From: an uncultured Trichormus sp.
Lineage (GTDB): Bacteria; Cyanobacteriota; Cyanobacteriia; Cyanobacteriales; Nostocaceae
Assembly: GCA_936914905.1 (NCBI GenBank)
Contig: CAKZGI010000094.1
Coordinates: forward strand, 1-39,763
Length of the DNA: 39,763 nucleotides
Direction of reading: 5' to 3'
The first letter of the stretch is position 1, and every line of letters begins with the position of its first letter. A model generated the notes under the pieces. It saw nothing but the letters and a program-made list of their open reading frames with translations. It searched no databases and was not told the DNA's origin. Shown piece after piece: positions 16,908 to 26,593 of the stretch. The position numbers and the translations under genes are program-made.

Positions 16908-17237
16908 TTATCCAACAGTAAAACCTGTAAATTGGCGTTTATAAGGAGCGTAAAATCCTAAAACAATATCTTCTTTTGGTAAACCAGCACCAGTTAATTC
17001 GTTAGCAATGTCGATTTCTTTACCATCTCCTTATATCCATATTTTATCATCTTTGATATCAACATGAATAATTACTCTATAAGTTCTGCGTTGTTCTTTC
17101 CAGCCGATATTTAATACTTGATAATGATGGAGTTATGTGTGAAATAAAAGTTGAACTCCTGTACCATTAGCTATATCATTGACAGAATGGTCTCTTAAAA
17201 TATTTTGAATAGTTTCCGAGTAATTTATTTTTTCCAT
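16908..17237 (-). pseudogene. xisI: XisI-family protein with two in-frame stops
   Basis: The minus strand from ATG 17237 reads one frame of 109 codons to TAA 16908-16910. It gives MEKINYSETIQNILRDHS, GTGVQLLFHT, a stop, LHHYQVLNIGWKEQRRTYRV, IIHVDIKDDKIWI, a stop, GDGKEIDIANELTGAGLP, then KEDIVLGFYAPYKRQFTGF. This is the XisI family, first described as a controlling factor for fdxN element excision in heterocysts and now known in many copies beside XisH. Both stops are TAA. No XisH reading is visible next to it, so the pair was already broken up. Confidence 0.85.
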
Positions 17238-17441
17238 AAAATAATCTCCTGGTTTAAGGAACTAAAATCTAAGTTAATCATGGTTATAACTTGGTATGCT
17301 TTGAGCAAATATTATCATCATAATATCAAAAATAATTGGTTTAATTGTGGAGATTACCCAATGAAGTTGACTCAATAAATAAGAATGGGAATTGATTCGT
17401 AAATATCCCATTCCTCTTATATCTATCCCTATTTATCTTGT

Positions 17442-19718
17442 TTACGCCTCTATAACTACTCGCAGATTACCGCGTTTGTTCGCAACCCGACAGGAAGTAG
17501 TGCTACCAACTCGCTCAAATTCCAAATCGAGAATAGTCCGACCAACACGCAAATTGTGTAATGATAAACGATTGATTGATTCTGGCAAAGCAGGGTCAAC
17601 AATTCGCAAAAAATTATTTTGTGCATCTGGTACTAAGTTAACTATCATTTGCAATAGTTGAAAGATGCTGCCCGTAGCCCAAGCTTGGGGAGTACAAGCA
17701 ACAGGATACTGTACAGGAGCATTATCACCGTTCAATTCATAACCGCAAAACAGTTCTGGTGGACGTTGATAAGATTGCTGAAAAGTCATGTTAAATAAAC
17801 CTTGAAATAATTCCAAAGCTTGATCTATTAAACCGAGTGATCGCAACCCCATTGCAATCAGAGAATTATCATGAGGCCAAACAGAACCAATGTGATAACC
17901 CATTGGATTATAAGCCGGTGATAAACTACTTAAAGTTCTAATTCCCCAACCATTAAACATATCAGGCGCTCGCAATCTTTCCGCCACACTATGGGCTTTT
18001 TCTGGTGTAAAAATCCCTAATTGTAAACAATGTCCAGGATTAGAAGTAATACTATCTACTTGTTTTCCTTCTCCATCTAAACCCAAAGCGCAGAAATCTT
18101 GATCTTCAATCCAAAAATCTTTATTAAATCTAACTCTGAGGTTTTTGGCTTCTTCCTGCCAACGATCTGCCAAATCTAGGCATTTTTTCATCCTAGCAAT
18201 TTCTGCTAATTTAATTTTGGCAGCATAGACATAAGCTTGCACCTCACAAAGAGAAATTGAACCTTTAGCTAATTCCCCTTTGCGGTTAACAATACAATCA
18301 CCAGAGTCTTTCCAACCTTGGTTAATCAAACCACCTTTGGATTTACGGTAATAGCTGAGATAGCCAGTTTCTTGGAGATTCCTATCAATCCAACCCATTG
18401 CCAATATAGCATTTCGCCACAGTTGTTCTAGAGTTTCTTGATCATGAGTCCAAGCATAGTAATCAGCATATAACATCAACCATAGAGGAGTCGCATCAAC
18501 TGTTCCGTAATAAGGTGTGTGGGGAATTTCTTTACAGCGTGCTAATTCTCCCATCCGTAACTCATGTAAAATCTTGCCTGGTTCTTCTTCCCGCCATTCA
18601 TCTTCCTTTTTACCTTGATATGCTGCCAAGATTATCAAAGTTTCTTTAGCAATTTGGGGATTTAACATCAATGTTTGGGAAGCAGTAATAATAGAATCCC
18701 GTCCAAACAAAGTGGAAAACCAAGGTACACCAGCCGAAACAGTTTTGTACTTACCAAAAGATTGGCGTAACAAATACATATCTTCTTCAGCCCTTTCAAT
18801 GACTCGATTGAAAAGACTTTTATCTGAGCTAATGCGGGTAATTTGTTGTACCCAATTTTGCTCTTCCATTAACTCAGATGCTTTAGCCTGTGCCAAGGTA
18901 GTAGCAGCATTCACACCAGAACTGGGCTGATTATTGGTTAACTTATGCAGTCGATAACCCAGCTTTTTAGTTTCGTGAGAAGCTAATTCTAATTTCCAAA
19001 TTGCAGTGTAACCTTGGAAATAATCTGGTTGTTGATGCTGGAATTGTATACGGGATTCCATTACCGCACCATCTAAACCTTGATAAGCCAGTATCAGTGA
19101 CTCTTCCCGATTTAGTTGAGTGGCTGGGGGTACGAGACCATCACCTGTTTCTTCTAAGTGTGTTGGCTCTGCTAATCGTAATAATCTACCCCGTTGTTTG
19201 CGGCTATGACCCCGGACTTCAAATAAATCCACAAAATCCGCATCAAAGCTGAGACTGAGTTCAAAAGTGATGCTGTTGGTACTGTAGTTGGCAACTTCTA
19301 TTTCTTCAAATAATGCACCGTTGAGTACCAATTCCCGACGAATGCCTATGGTATCAGCATTCAGGTGATTGTCAATTCTGGGGTTTGTACACAAAACTGA
19401 GAGTGCAAAGCCTTTGTCTGCAGTGCTACTCAGTAAAACAGGCGATCGCCCATTAATTTGCAACTCCAGACGACTCAAAAACCGGGTATCAGCACAAAAA
19501 AGACCCATACTCGGATTACCATCCTGAAGAGAACAACCAGAAATGTTCCCTATCGTATCTGTCACCAAAAACAAATCATCATCTTTAACCGTCAAAGTTG
19601 GCTGTGGTCTTTCACTAACAACACAAGGCCATTCTGGGATATATATTTGCTCTGCGGAAATGAAAGTTTTTCCATCTAGGACAATTTTGTCTGGGGTAAT
19701 CAATGTATCCGGTGTCAT
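17442..19718 (-). CDS. amylo-alpha-1,6-glucosidase / glycogen-debranching-type glycoside hydrolase
   Basis: The 758-residue protein has an N-terminal beta-sandwich of the GDE_N_bis type (about residues 40-235, containing GNPSMGLFCADTRFLS and VEVRGHSRKQRG-like text). A long alpha/alpha-barrel follows at about residues 290-715, with GVPWFSTLFGRDSIITASQT, TPYYGTVDATPLW, LINQGWKDSGD and YHIGSVWPHDNSLIA. These motifs are typical of bacterial glycogen-debranching-like enzymes annotated amylo-alpha-1,6-glucosidase. The likely substrate is an alpha-glucan or a related sugar polymer; specificity cannot be read. No signal peptide is seen, so it should be cytoplasmic. The neighbours do not form a glycogen operon. 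Confidence 0.85.
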   Translation of the reverse strand: MTPDTLITPDKIVLDGKTFISAEQIYIPEWPCVVSERPQPTLTVKDDDLFLVTDTIGNISGCSLQDGNPSMGLFCADTRFLSRLELQINGRSPVLLSSTADKGFALSVLCTNPRIDNHLNADTIGIRRELVLNGALFEEIEVANYSTNSITFELSLSFDADFVDLFEVRGHSRKQRGRLLRLAEPTHLEETGDGLVPPATQLNREESLILAYQGLDGAVMESRIQFQHQQPDYFQGYTAIWKLELASHETKKLGYRLHKLTNNQPSSGVNAATTLAQAKASELMEEQNWVQQITRISSDKSLFNRVIERAEEDMYLLRQSFGKYKTVSAGVPWFSTLFGRDSIITASQTLMLNPQIAKETLIILAAYQGKKEDEWREEEPGKILHELRMGELARCKEIPHTPYYGTVDATPLWLMLYADYYAWTHDQETLEQLWRNAILAMGWIDRNLQETGYLSYYRKSKGGLINQGWKDSGDCIVNRKGELAKGSISLCEVQAYVYAAKIKLAEIARMKKCLDLADRWQEEAKNLRVRFNKDFWIEDQDFCALGLDGEGKQVDSITSNPGHCLQLGIFTPEKAHSVAERLRAPDMFNGWGIRTLSSLSPAYNPMGYHIGSVWPHDNSLIAMGLRSLGLIDQALELFQGLFNMTFQQSYQRPPELFCGYELNGDNAPVQYPVACTPQAWATGSIFQLLQMIVNLVPDAQNNFLRIVDPALPESINRLSLHNLRVGRTILDLEFERVGSTTSCRVANKRGNLRVVIEA

Positions 19719-19740
19719 GAGCCAAATTTCCCTATACAGG

Positions 19741-19768
19741 ACTGGGGACTGGGGACTGGGGACTGGGG
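19741..19768. repeat. heptanucleotide tandem repeat ACTGGGG x4
   Basis: Four exact copies of ACTGGGG. Such short tandemly repeated repetitive (STRR) sequences are a known mark of heterocystous cyanobacteria. It lies 22 bp upstream of the debranching-enzyme start. Confidence 0.93.
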
Positions 19769-20133
19769 GAGATGACGGAGAATAAAAAATTATCTATTCC
19801 CTTTTCCCTGATAACAGATAACTAGACCTGTCACCTGTCACATGTTCCCAAATCCCTATAAATCTATACCTATACCTTCTGAAGCTGAAGTCAAGGCTGG
19901 AAACTGGGAATTTTCTACTAATTTATGCGTTGATGAGCATTGAGAGATGCTGGGCATACAAAATACTCAATCAGATGTTGAGTTAAAATTTTTTTTAGTT
20001 TTGTCAAGCATCAGCAGTACCCAAACTTACCAGGGTGTGTTTTGGGTTAATATCTGGACAGGTGCTTTCTAACGCCTACCAATTGGGAAATGGTAATAGG
20101 TAATGGGTGATAGGTAAAAGTTTTTTCTCTTCG

Positions 20134-20154
20134 CCAATGACCAATGACCAATGA
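20134..20154. repeat. heptanucleotide tandem repeat CCAATGA x3
   Basis: Three exact copies of CCAATGA followed by CCAG, a second STRR-type array with a different unit, 67 bp before the kinase start. Confidence 0.9.
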
Positions 20155-20221
20155 CCAGTTTGAATTTGTACAATCCTTATGTGAAGTGGATCTTGTCTAG
20201 ATTGGGCGTTTAACGATATTC

Positions 20222-22228
20222 ATGAGCATTTCGACTTCTGTGTTGAGTGATTTGCTACAGTCACTACCCTACCTGCGTCCTCAGTTATATTTCAAGGCTT
20301 CACTAACGGCGCTCTCCCATGCAATGGAAGATCAGGTTTTAGCTGCAACCTTGGATCAGCCCCTGATTATTGCTAGTTTCCAACGAGAGCGATTCTACCG
20401 TCAAGAAGCGCATCGCTATCAACGACTTTCCCAGCGTAGTAATCAAATATACGTATTATCCTCGCCTGAAACAGAGTTTGTTAATAGCTCGGAATATTAT
20501 GAAAAGGTAGCTTTTAAGCCGGATGATGCTTTAAGTCAAGAGTGGCATTTAGTGGTAGTAGCTAATAATTATGCTACCTGTTTGGTCTGTCGAGAAAACC
20601 TAGGTTCGATCGCCAAAAATCAGGAGTTACGAGATATGATCCCCAGTTTAGATATGGACACGGCGCGAAGATTTGAGGGGATTTGGACTTCGGAGAGAGG
20701 AGTCAGTCTCAAAGCCGCAGAGTTGATATTAAGCAGGATTTTGGTTTACAGACCAGAATTGGCGGATAAAGTTGCTCAAGTATGCCAGAGATTTGGCATC
20801 GGGGAATCAAGAAGAGAATTGGGCGCAGCAATTCAAAATGAATATGCTTGTGATATTGATACTGACCCTTTTGTACAGCGATTAGTAACTTATTTACAAG
20901 CTAGTCAATATAAATTACATAAAGCCTACCGTTCCATTACTGCCCAAGCCAGAAAAGAAAGGTTAGTAAATTCAATTAGTACGGCAATTAGGCGATCGCT
21001 TGACTCCCAGGAAATTTTACAGGTAGCGGCTCAAGAATTAGGTAAACACTTAGAAGCAGGTCGTTGTCTAATTTATCGCGCTCAAGCTACCGATGCCACA
21101 GCCACAATTGAACATGAATTTTTAAATAAGGGTGTACCATCTGTCCTCGGTCAAACGTGGGATTTGCAACTCAATCCTCTGTTTCAAGAAATACTGCAAA
21201 AACTTGAGGGAGTATGTCTTACAGATACTGTCGCCGACTATCGCGTTAAAAATTCGCCAGCTTTATCGTTAATAGTCAAGCAATTTGGCGTGCGTTCTTG
21301 GTTAATGGAACCAGTATTATTTCAGGGACGACTGCTAGGAATCGTTGAATTGCATTACTGTTATTTTCCCAGCCATGAGTGGCAACCAGGGGAGTTAGAT
21401 TTAGTCAAAGCGATCGCCACCCAAATAGGAGCAGCCCTAATTCAAGCAGAAGCCTTTGCCAACTTAGAAAAACTCAATCAGCAACTAGAAGCCCTAGACC
21501 GCACCCGCAGCAACCTCATAGCCATTACCGGGCATGAATTGCGTACTCCCCTATCTACAATTCAAGTTTGTCTAGAAAGCTTGGCTACTGAACCAGATAT
21601 GCCCTGGGAATTACAACAAGTAATGCTCAGTACAGCCCTCTCTGACTCAGAACGGATGCGAAAACTAGTGCAAGATTTCCTCACCCTTTCCAACTTAGAA
21701 AGCGGTCGCGTGGAATGGCATCCAGAGTCTTTAACCTTACAAGAATGTGTGGATTTAGCCCTCACCCGACTGCGTACACGGTCATCAACGGAAAAGATAC
21801 CGCAAATTAAAACGCAAATTGGTAAAACTTTACCTCTAATCAGGGCTGATGGTGATTGGTTAGTGGAGGTACTAGCAAAACTTATAGATAATGCTTGTAA
21901 ATTCACACCAGCAGAAGGAGAAATTTCCATTAAAGCTACTCGCAACCGCAATCAAATGGTTGAAGTCACGGTAGCCGATACTGGACGTGGGATAGAACCC
22001 AACCGATTAGAAATAGTATTTGACCGCTTTTATCAAGAAGAAGGAGCGTTGCGAAGAACTGCTGGTGGTACAGGTCTAGGTTTGGCCATTTGTCGGCAAA
22101 TAGTCAACGGCTGGAACGGAAAAATTTGGGCAGAGTCTAATGGTAAAGACCAAGGTAGTAAGTTCCACTTTACAATTCCTATTGTTCAAGGAAGCGTGGA
22201 GGAAAAACCATCATTGATCGCACGCTAA
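20222..22228 (+). CDS. DICT-GAF hybrid sensor histidine kinase
   Basis: The 668-residue protein begins with a DICT sensory domain (about residues 1-230; LATLDQPLIIASFQRERF-type text, then EWHLVVVANNYATCLVCREN). A GAF domain follows at about residues 250-400, a short coiled coil at 400-430, a HisKA dimer domain with phospho-acceptor His438 in ITGHELRTPLSTI, and a HATPase domain with N-box LIDNACKFT, G1 DTGRGIE and G2 GGTGLGLAI. All catalytic residues are present. No membrane segments are predicted, so it is cytoplasmic. DICT domains occur in cyanobacterial two-component and diguanylate-cyclase proteins. No response regulator is adjacent, so it is an orphan kinase. Confidence 0.92.
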   Translation: MSISTSVLSDLLQSLPYLRPQLYFKASLTALSHAMEDQVLAATLDQPLIIASFQRERFYRQEAHRYQRLSQRSNQIYVLSSPETEFVNSSEYYEKVAFKPDDALSQEWHLVVVANNYATCLVCRENLGSIAKNQELRDMIPSLDMDTARRFEGIWTSERGVSLKAAELILSRILVYRPELADKVAQVCQRFGIGESRRELGAAIQNEYACDIDTDPFVQRLVTYLQASQYKLHKAYRSITAQARKERLVNSISTAIRRSLDSQEILQVAAQELGKHLEAGRCLIYRAQATDATATIEHEFLNKGVPSVLGQTWDLQLNPLFQEILQKLEGVCLTDTVADYRVKNSPALSLIVKQFGVRSWLMEPVLFQGRLLGIVELHYCYFPSHEWQPGELDLVKAIATQIGAALIQAEAFANLEKLNQQLEALDRTRSNLIAITGHELRTPLSTIQVCLESLATEPDMPWELQQVMLSTALSDSERMRKLVQDFLTLSNLESGRVEWHPESLTLQECVDLALTRLRTRSSTEKIPQIKTQIGKTLPLIRADGDWLVEVLAKLIDNACKFTPAEGEISIKATRNRNQMVEVTVADTGRGIEPNRLEIVFDRFYQEEGALRRTAGGTGLGLAICRQIVNGWNGKIWAESNGKDQGSKFHFTIPIVQGSVEEKPSLIAR

Positions 22229-22276
22229 CGTTGTTTAAGCTATCAACTAATTCATAGCTTATTAGATTTATACAGC

Positions 22277-22295
22277 GTCGCCCCTTGTGGGCGAC
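22277..22295. repeat. 7-bp GC-rich hairpin after the kinase gene
   Basis: GTCGCCC pairs with GGGCGAC around a 5-nt loop, 48 bp past the kinase stop. It could help end transcription, but no T run follows. The next 207 bases, to 22502, are AT-rich and hold no gene that I can see. Confidence 0.5.
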
Positions 22296-22502
22296 CTGAA
22301 TTCTTGATTCATCTGTAAAATAACACCAATTTTCAAAATGAATGAATGAACAATAATTTTACATAAATTAGATAAACAAAAATATTTTTCCATTCTACAT
22401 TCAAAATGTTACCATGTTTCATAATAAATGCCCAAAAAGCATTAGTTTTTGTTTAGTTTTAAACTAAATATTTTTGAGTACAATTACTTTTCATTTCATT
22501 GA

Positions 22503-22630
22503 AAGTAGGTAGACACAAAGAAACATAACTATGTAACAAAATGTTAATTACTTAAAACCCTTGGGATTGCTTGATTCCCCTTTCCTGCATTCGCCATGAC
22601 ATAGTTATAAATTTTTCCGCCCACCTACTT
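22503..22630. repeat. nested inverted-repeat element (MITE-like or structured RNA)
   Basis: Two pairs of perfect inverted repeats are nested. Outer arms are AAGTAGGT (22503-22510) and ACCTACTT (22623-22630). Inner arms are ATAACTATGT (22525-22534) and ACATAGTTAT (22599-22608). The spacers between outer and inner arms are 14 nt on each side but are not complementary to each other. The central 64 nt hold no gene. The symmetry suggests a small non-autonomous element or a folded RNA; the sequence alone does not decide between them. Confidence 0.55.
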
Positions 22631-22639
22631 ACACAATCA

Positions 22640-23637
22640 ACCTGCACTCGCTGTCAAAGAAGAAGATTAGGACAGATTTCTCAAAACCCAAAACTTTATT
22701 GAAGCAGTAAACCAAGTTGAAAAACATTCAGAAAGAGATTATGAAACATATTTTGGACACAATCTGGCTAATGTTTCATTAATGGCTAACTATATAGCCA
22801 AAACACTTTCTAAATTATCTCAATAAACTGCCATAAAACCTTCTGTAGTCTGGATATAGCCGCGAGCAAAACAATTGTAACTAGTCATCATTACACCTGG
22901 AAAGAAACCCAAAGGTTTTAGTGTTAAAGATGCTGATAATCAGACTTTAATTAATTTTCTTAAAAAACTCACTAAATGTAGTAGAAATTACCAGTCCCAG
23001 CCGACCTAGGACTAAATCATACTGATAACTAGCCCAAAAACTCTATGATTGGATCGAAAAACCATTAGAATCTACCCTCAAAACCGAAAAAGTATATACC
23101 ATACTTTTCTGTTTAGCATTCGGCTTAAGAACTCTCCCCATAACAGCATTACATCATGGAGAGCATTTTTGGGTAGAAAAGTATAGCATTGCTCGAATTC
23201 CAGCTTTTAATCTGATGAAACCTGATTTCAGACGGAGTAATAATTTACAAGTTTTAGGAATGGGCGCATTGGAATTTTCTCAAGCGCAACTTGAATCTTT
23301 GCCAGCAGTACCAGTAGATTTAAATAAAATTATTCAAGATTTGAGGTCAGGCAAAAAATTTATTAATCAACAATTCACAATTAAGAATTTACAAAAACAA
23401 AGACAAAAGCAACGTTTTGGAATTCTTCATTTAGCTAGCCATGCAGAATTTAAGCCTGGAAAAGCTGAGGACTCTTATATTCAGTTCTAGGGTAATGAAA
23501 GAATGAAGTTAAATGAAATTGAAAAATTGAAGTTGGATCAACCAACAGTTGATTTATTAGTTCTCAGTGTTTGTAGAACTGCTGATTTTGATGATTTTAA
23601 AAGCTTATTTAGGGAAATTTTGAATTTTGAATTTTGA
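22640..23637 (+). pseudogene. CHAT-domain (caspase-like) protein relic
   Basis: The decayed frame reads FIEAVNQVEKHSERDYETYF, NLANVSLMANYIAKTL, then ITPGKKPKGFSVKDADN, with several stops. After a shift near 23035 it gives LYDWIEKPLESTL, FGLRTLPITALHHGEHFWVE, YSIARIPAFNLMKPDFRR and LQVLGMGALEFSQAQLESLP. The catalytic His region is FGILHLASHAEFKPGKA; then come YIQF, a TAG, and LLVLSVCRTADF with the catalytic Cys. CHAT proteins are caspase-like proteases, often behind TPR repeats in cyanobacteria. At least four stops and one frameshift kill the gene, and the end past the Cys is replaced by a heptamer repeat array. An isolated 91-codon frame at 23215-23490 is just one surviving piece. Confidence 0.8.
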
Positions 23638-23644
23638 ATTTTGA
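23617..23644. repeat. heptanucleotide tandem repeat ATTTTGA x4
   Basis: Four exact copies of ATTTTGA sit where the CHAT relic loses similarity to its family, shortly after the catalytic Cys codon. Confidence 0.92.
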
Positions 23645-23652
23645 ATTGACAT

Positions 23653-23715
23653 TAGGGGTAATCTCCCTCCGGTTGCTTTCATGAAGAGAAAACAATCACA
23701 GGGTAATTACCCCTA
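23653..23715. repeat. 10-bp inverted repeat, 43-nt spacer
   Basis: TAGGGGTAAT (23653-23662) is matched exactly by ATTACCCCTA (23706-23715). It lies between the CHAT relic and the convergent heme oxygenase gene. No gene is found from 23645 to 23841, and a degenerate GACTCCT repeat follows near 23814-23828. Confidence 0.6.
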
Positions 23716-23841
23716 GATATTTTAAGTTAAAAATACTGATAGCACTAGACAGGGTGATTAGGACATTAATTAATGGTAAAATCCAGACTAAAAAAGGGTT
23801 TTACTTCTGAATTCTGACTCCTGACTCCTGCTATAAAACCA

Positions 23842-24561
23842 TTATTGTTCAGCAGTAGCTAATTCAGTGCTGCCTCGTGTGCGTTTCCGTATCATGCTGT
23901 TGTACAGCATGACACCGATCACTTTAATTAAGTTGCCTTCTAATTCTTGGAACATTTTCATATTGATACCAAAAGCAGCATTGGCTTCTTCAACAATGCG
24001 ATCGCCTACTGTATCATCAATGGGCATAGCATCCAAATTTTGGCGATATTTGGCTTTAAATGCTTTCTCATCGGTAATATCAGCAAACTCATAAAAGGCT
24101 GTACCTTCTCCTTCACCCAAGTTCATTGCTGTTTGGGCAATACCTTTGAGAATTTGTCCCCCAGATAAATCTCCCATATAACGAGTATAGGAGTGAGCAA
24201 CTAACAATTCTGGTTCTTTTGCCGAAATTTCCCGGATACGCTGTACATAAGCTTCACCTGCGGAGGATAATTTAATCTGCTCCCGCCAGTTGTAACCGTA
24301 GTAGTAAGTTAAATCTTGTTCTAAGGTATGCTTGCGGTTAAGTTGGGGAAAATAAATTTTGCCGACAACGGGGTGATCCTTGTGTTTTTCCATCTGCTCT
24401 TCCATAGCGGAGTAGATGAAGTAAAAGTTAGCAACCAATTTCCGGTAGGAGCTTTTTTCGACTACTCCTTTTAAGAAACACTTGACGAAACCTACGTTTT
24501 CTGCCATAGTGTGTGCTTTTTTTGTCCCTATTCGTAATTTGGAGGCTAAATTGCTGCTCAT
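23842..24561 (-). CDS. ho1: heme oxygenase (biliverdin-producing)
   Basis: This soluble enzyme opens heme to biliverdin IX-alpha, CO and iron, the first step to phycobilins. The 239-residue protein starts SSNLASKLRIGTKKAHTMAE with the proximal heme ligand His17. The distal helix is YTRYMGDLSGGQILKG, whose glycines give oxygen access. The C-terminal helix is NMKMFQELEGNLIKVIG. Cyanobacteria often have a main enzyme and a second one used at low oxygen; overall similarity suggests the main HO1, but I cannot exclude the other. The frame is clean. The upstream 489 bases are shared with the divergent glmM. Confidence 0.94.
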   Translation of the reverse strand: MSSNLASKLRIGTKKAHTMAENVGFVKCFLKGVVEKSSYRKLVANFYFIYSAMEEQMEKHKDHPVVGKIYFPQLNRKHTLEQDLTYYYGYNWREQIKLSSAGEAYVQRIREISAKEPELLVAHSYTRYMGDLSGGQILKGIAQTAMNLGEGEGTAFYEFADITDEKAFKAKYRQNLDAMPIDDTVGDRIVEEANAAFGINMKMFQELEGNLIKVIGVMLYNSMIRKRTRGSTELATAEQ

Positions 24562-25050
24562 GTTAAATTTCTCAACTTTAAAAAGTTAACTGCTGGAGTT
24601 TTGTTTGACGAATGACTAAAAAATGCCATTAAAACGTTACATTAGAACTATTTGATGATAATTTATATTAATATTTTTTAAGTAGTGGTTATTTTGTATA
24701 CTTCTATACTACTTTTCTTAAAAAGATAAAAAAAAGATAAAATTTGTGTATCTTCATGGGAAAGCAAATATATACATAAAAGATTCATCATTAACAATAG
24801 ACATCTCCAAAAATTAAATATGCGATATCTAGAACCTTTGTAGAGACGTTCCATAGAACGTCTCTACATTCATTCCTGGAGATCTCTAATGAGTAACTAT
24901 CTGTATTTTTACTTAAAATAGATTTGTTAAAATAAATAGTCATTAATAAAAATGATTAAGCACTGATTGTTGAACAAGAATTTCCCCAGAATTGTTGAAA
25001 ACAAAGTAAAGTGCTATTCTCCTGTCTGATTGTGTGGAGTGTTTAAAAGT
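24562..25050. other. gene-free divergent promoter region (heme oxygenase / glmM)
   Basis: These 489 bases are very AT-rich. They contain one strong palindrome (listed separately) and no gene that I can see. Promoters for both flanking genes must lie here. Confidence 0.5.
24840..24867. repeat. 11-bp perfect palindromic repeat
   Basis: GTAGAGACGTT pairs with AACGTCTCTAC around a 6-nt loop. Sequences of this GTAGAGACGTT type are scattered through many cyanobacterial genomes as intergenic palindromes. No T run follows it. Confidence 0.8.
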
Positions 25051-26526
25051 ATGGTTTCATCAATAGCTCGGACTAACGGCCGCATTTCGGATGCTTCTAT
25101 TAATGAAGAATCTGAAGGGATGAAAACAGGTATTGGCAGCAGTTCAGCGATTAATCTCATTCCCTTACCAGCTACTTCTTTATTTGGTACAGATGGCATT
25201 CGCGGCAAAGTTGGAGAATTACTGAGTGCGCCTTTAGCCTTGCAAATAGGTTTTTGGGCAGGGATTGTCTTGTGTACTCATACACCTCAATCTGGTCCAA
25301 TTATTTTGGGACAAGACTCCAGAAACTCTAGTGATATGTTAGCAATGGCCTTGAGTGCCGGGTTAACAGCAGCAGGGATAGAAGTTTGGTATTTAGGGTT
25401 ATGCCCGACTCCTTGTGTGGCTTATCTTGTCAGCATTACTGATGCTATTGGTGGAGTCATGATTTCTGCTAGTCACAATCCACCGGAAGACAACGGTATT
25501 AAACTTTTTGGTGCAAATGGTACGAAGCTATCACCAGGATTGCAAGCAGAAATTGAAGCTGGACTGCGGGGGAATATTTCATTTACCTCTGGTGTCAATA
25601 ATTGCGGTAGGCATTACTCCCGGACAGAGTTGGTAGCGCATTATGGTGAAGCCTTGCAAGAACCTTTACAACCTGCGGTCAATCTGCGGGGTATGAAGAT
25701 TGTTTTAGATTTGGCATGGGGTGCAGCGGTGGGGTTAGCACCTGCGGTTTTTACACAAATGGGGGCTGAGGTAATCTGTCTGCATAATGAAGCAGATGGT
25801 GATCGCATAAATGTTAACTGCGGTTCTACACACATGGATATTCTCCAAGCAGCAGTTAAAGAACATAATGCCGATATGGGTTTTGCCTTTGATGGTGATG
25901 CAGACCGGGTTTTAGCTGTAGATAATACTGGTAGGCAAGTTAACGGCGACTATATTCTTTATCTCTGGGGTCGTTACCTCCAACAAAAACAACAACTGCC
26001 AGACAACCTAATTATTTCTACTGTCATGGCTAACTTAGGCTTTGAAAAAACTTGGCAGCAATTGGGTGGTAAATTGGTGCGTACTGCCGTAGGTGATCAG
26101 TATGTACAAGCAGAAATGCTACGGACTGGGGGAATGTTAGGCGGTGAACAATCAGGTCATATTCTTTGCCGTCATTATGGCATTACTGGCGATGGCTTAT
26201 TAACAGCCCTGCACATAGCCACGGTAGTCAAAGAAGCTGGTGTTTCCTTGGGAGAAATGGTGGATCAAAGTTTCCAAACCTATCCCCAATTGTTGCGGAA
26301 TGTGCGAGTAACAGATAGGGAACGGCGTTTAGGATGGCAAGATTGTCAACCAGTAAAAAGTGCGATCGCCCAAGCTGAAGCGGCAATGGGAGACAGTGGG
26401 AGAATCCTAGTCCGGGCTTCTGGCACAGAACCAGTGATCAGAGTCATGGTAGAAGCTGCTAATGCTGAACTGGCTAACTATTGGACAAATGAATTGGTAA
26501 ATCAAGTACAAAAACACATCGCTTGA
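25051..26526 (+). CDS. glmM: phosphoglucosamine mutase
   Basis: GlmM converts glucosamine-6-phosphate to glucosamine-1-phosphate for UDP-GlcNAc and so for peptidoglycan. The 491-residue protein has a start region [13 protein letters not shown]. Its active-site phosphoserine is Ser141 in [13 protein letters not shown]. The Mg-binding loop is FDGDADRV, the sugar loop GGEQSGH and the phosphate-binding loop [13 protein letters not shown] chose ATG 25051 over an upstream in-frame ATG at 25030. The first 40 residues are an extra, poorly conserved extension. A short AGGAGTC-type repeat separates it from the polysaccharide cluster that follows on the same strand, for which it may supply aminosugar. 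Confidence 0.93.
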   Translation: MVSSIARTNGRISDASINEESEGMKTGIGSSSAINLIPLPATSLFGTDGIRGKVGELLSAPLALQIGFWAGIVLCTHTPQSGPIILGQDSRNSSDMLAMALSAGLTAAGIEVWYLGLCPTPCVAYLVSITDAIGGVMISASHNPPEDNGIKLFGANGTKLSPGLQAEIEAGLRGNISFTSGVNNCGRHYSRTELVAHYGEALQEPLQPAVNLRGMKIVLDLAWGAAVGLAPAVFTQMGAEVICLHNEADGDRINVNCGSTHMDILQAAVKEHNADMGFAFDGDADRVLAVDNTGRQVNGDYILYLWGRYLQQKQQLPDNLIISTVMANLGFEKTWQQLGGKLVRTAVGDQYVQAEMLRTGGMLGGEQSGHILCRHYGITGDGLLTALHIATVVKEAGVSLGEMVDQSFQTYPQLLRNVRVTDRERRLGWQDCQPVKSAIAQAEAAMGDSGRILVRASGTEPVIRVMVEAANAELANYWTNELVNQVQKHIA

Positions 26527-26593
26527 AGAAGAATACAGGAATCAGGAGTCAGGAGTTTCCAGGCATAAGAAACATAAATCTTCCAAAAAAGTC

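Larger units (their letters stand above)
19719..20221. other. gene-free region between divergent genes with heptamer repeats
   Basis: These 503 bases separate the divergent debranching-enzyme and kinase genes. They hold two heptanucleotide arrays (listed separately), a degenerate run of GGTAAT-like units near 20090-20118, and an imperfect inverted repeat around 20020-20050. I see no gene. Promoters for both flanking genes must lie here. Confidence 0.5.

Noticed and set aside
19741-20154. Heptamer arrays considered as CRISPR repeats
   Set aside because: Units are 7 nt with no spacers, and no cas gene is present. They are STRR-type repeats.
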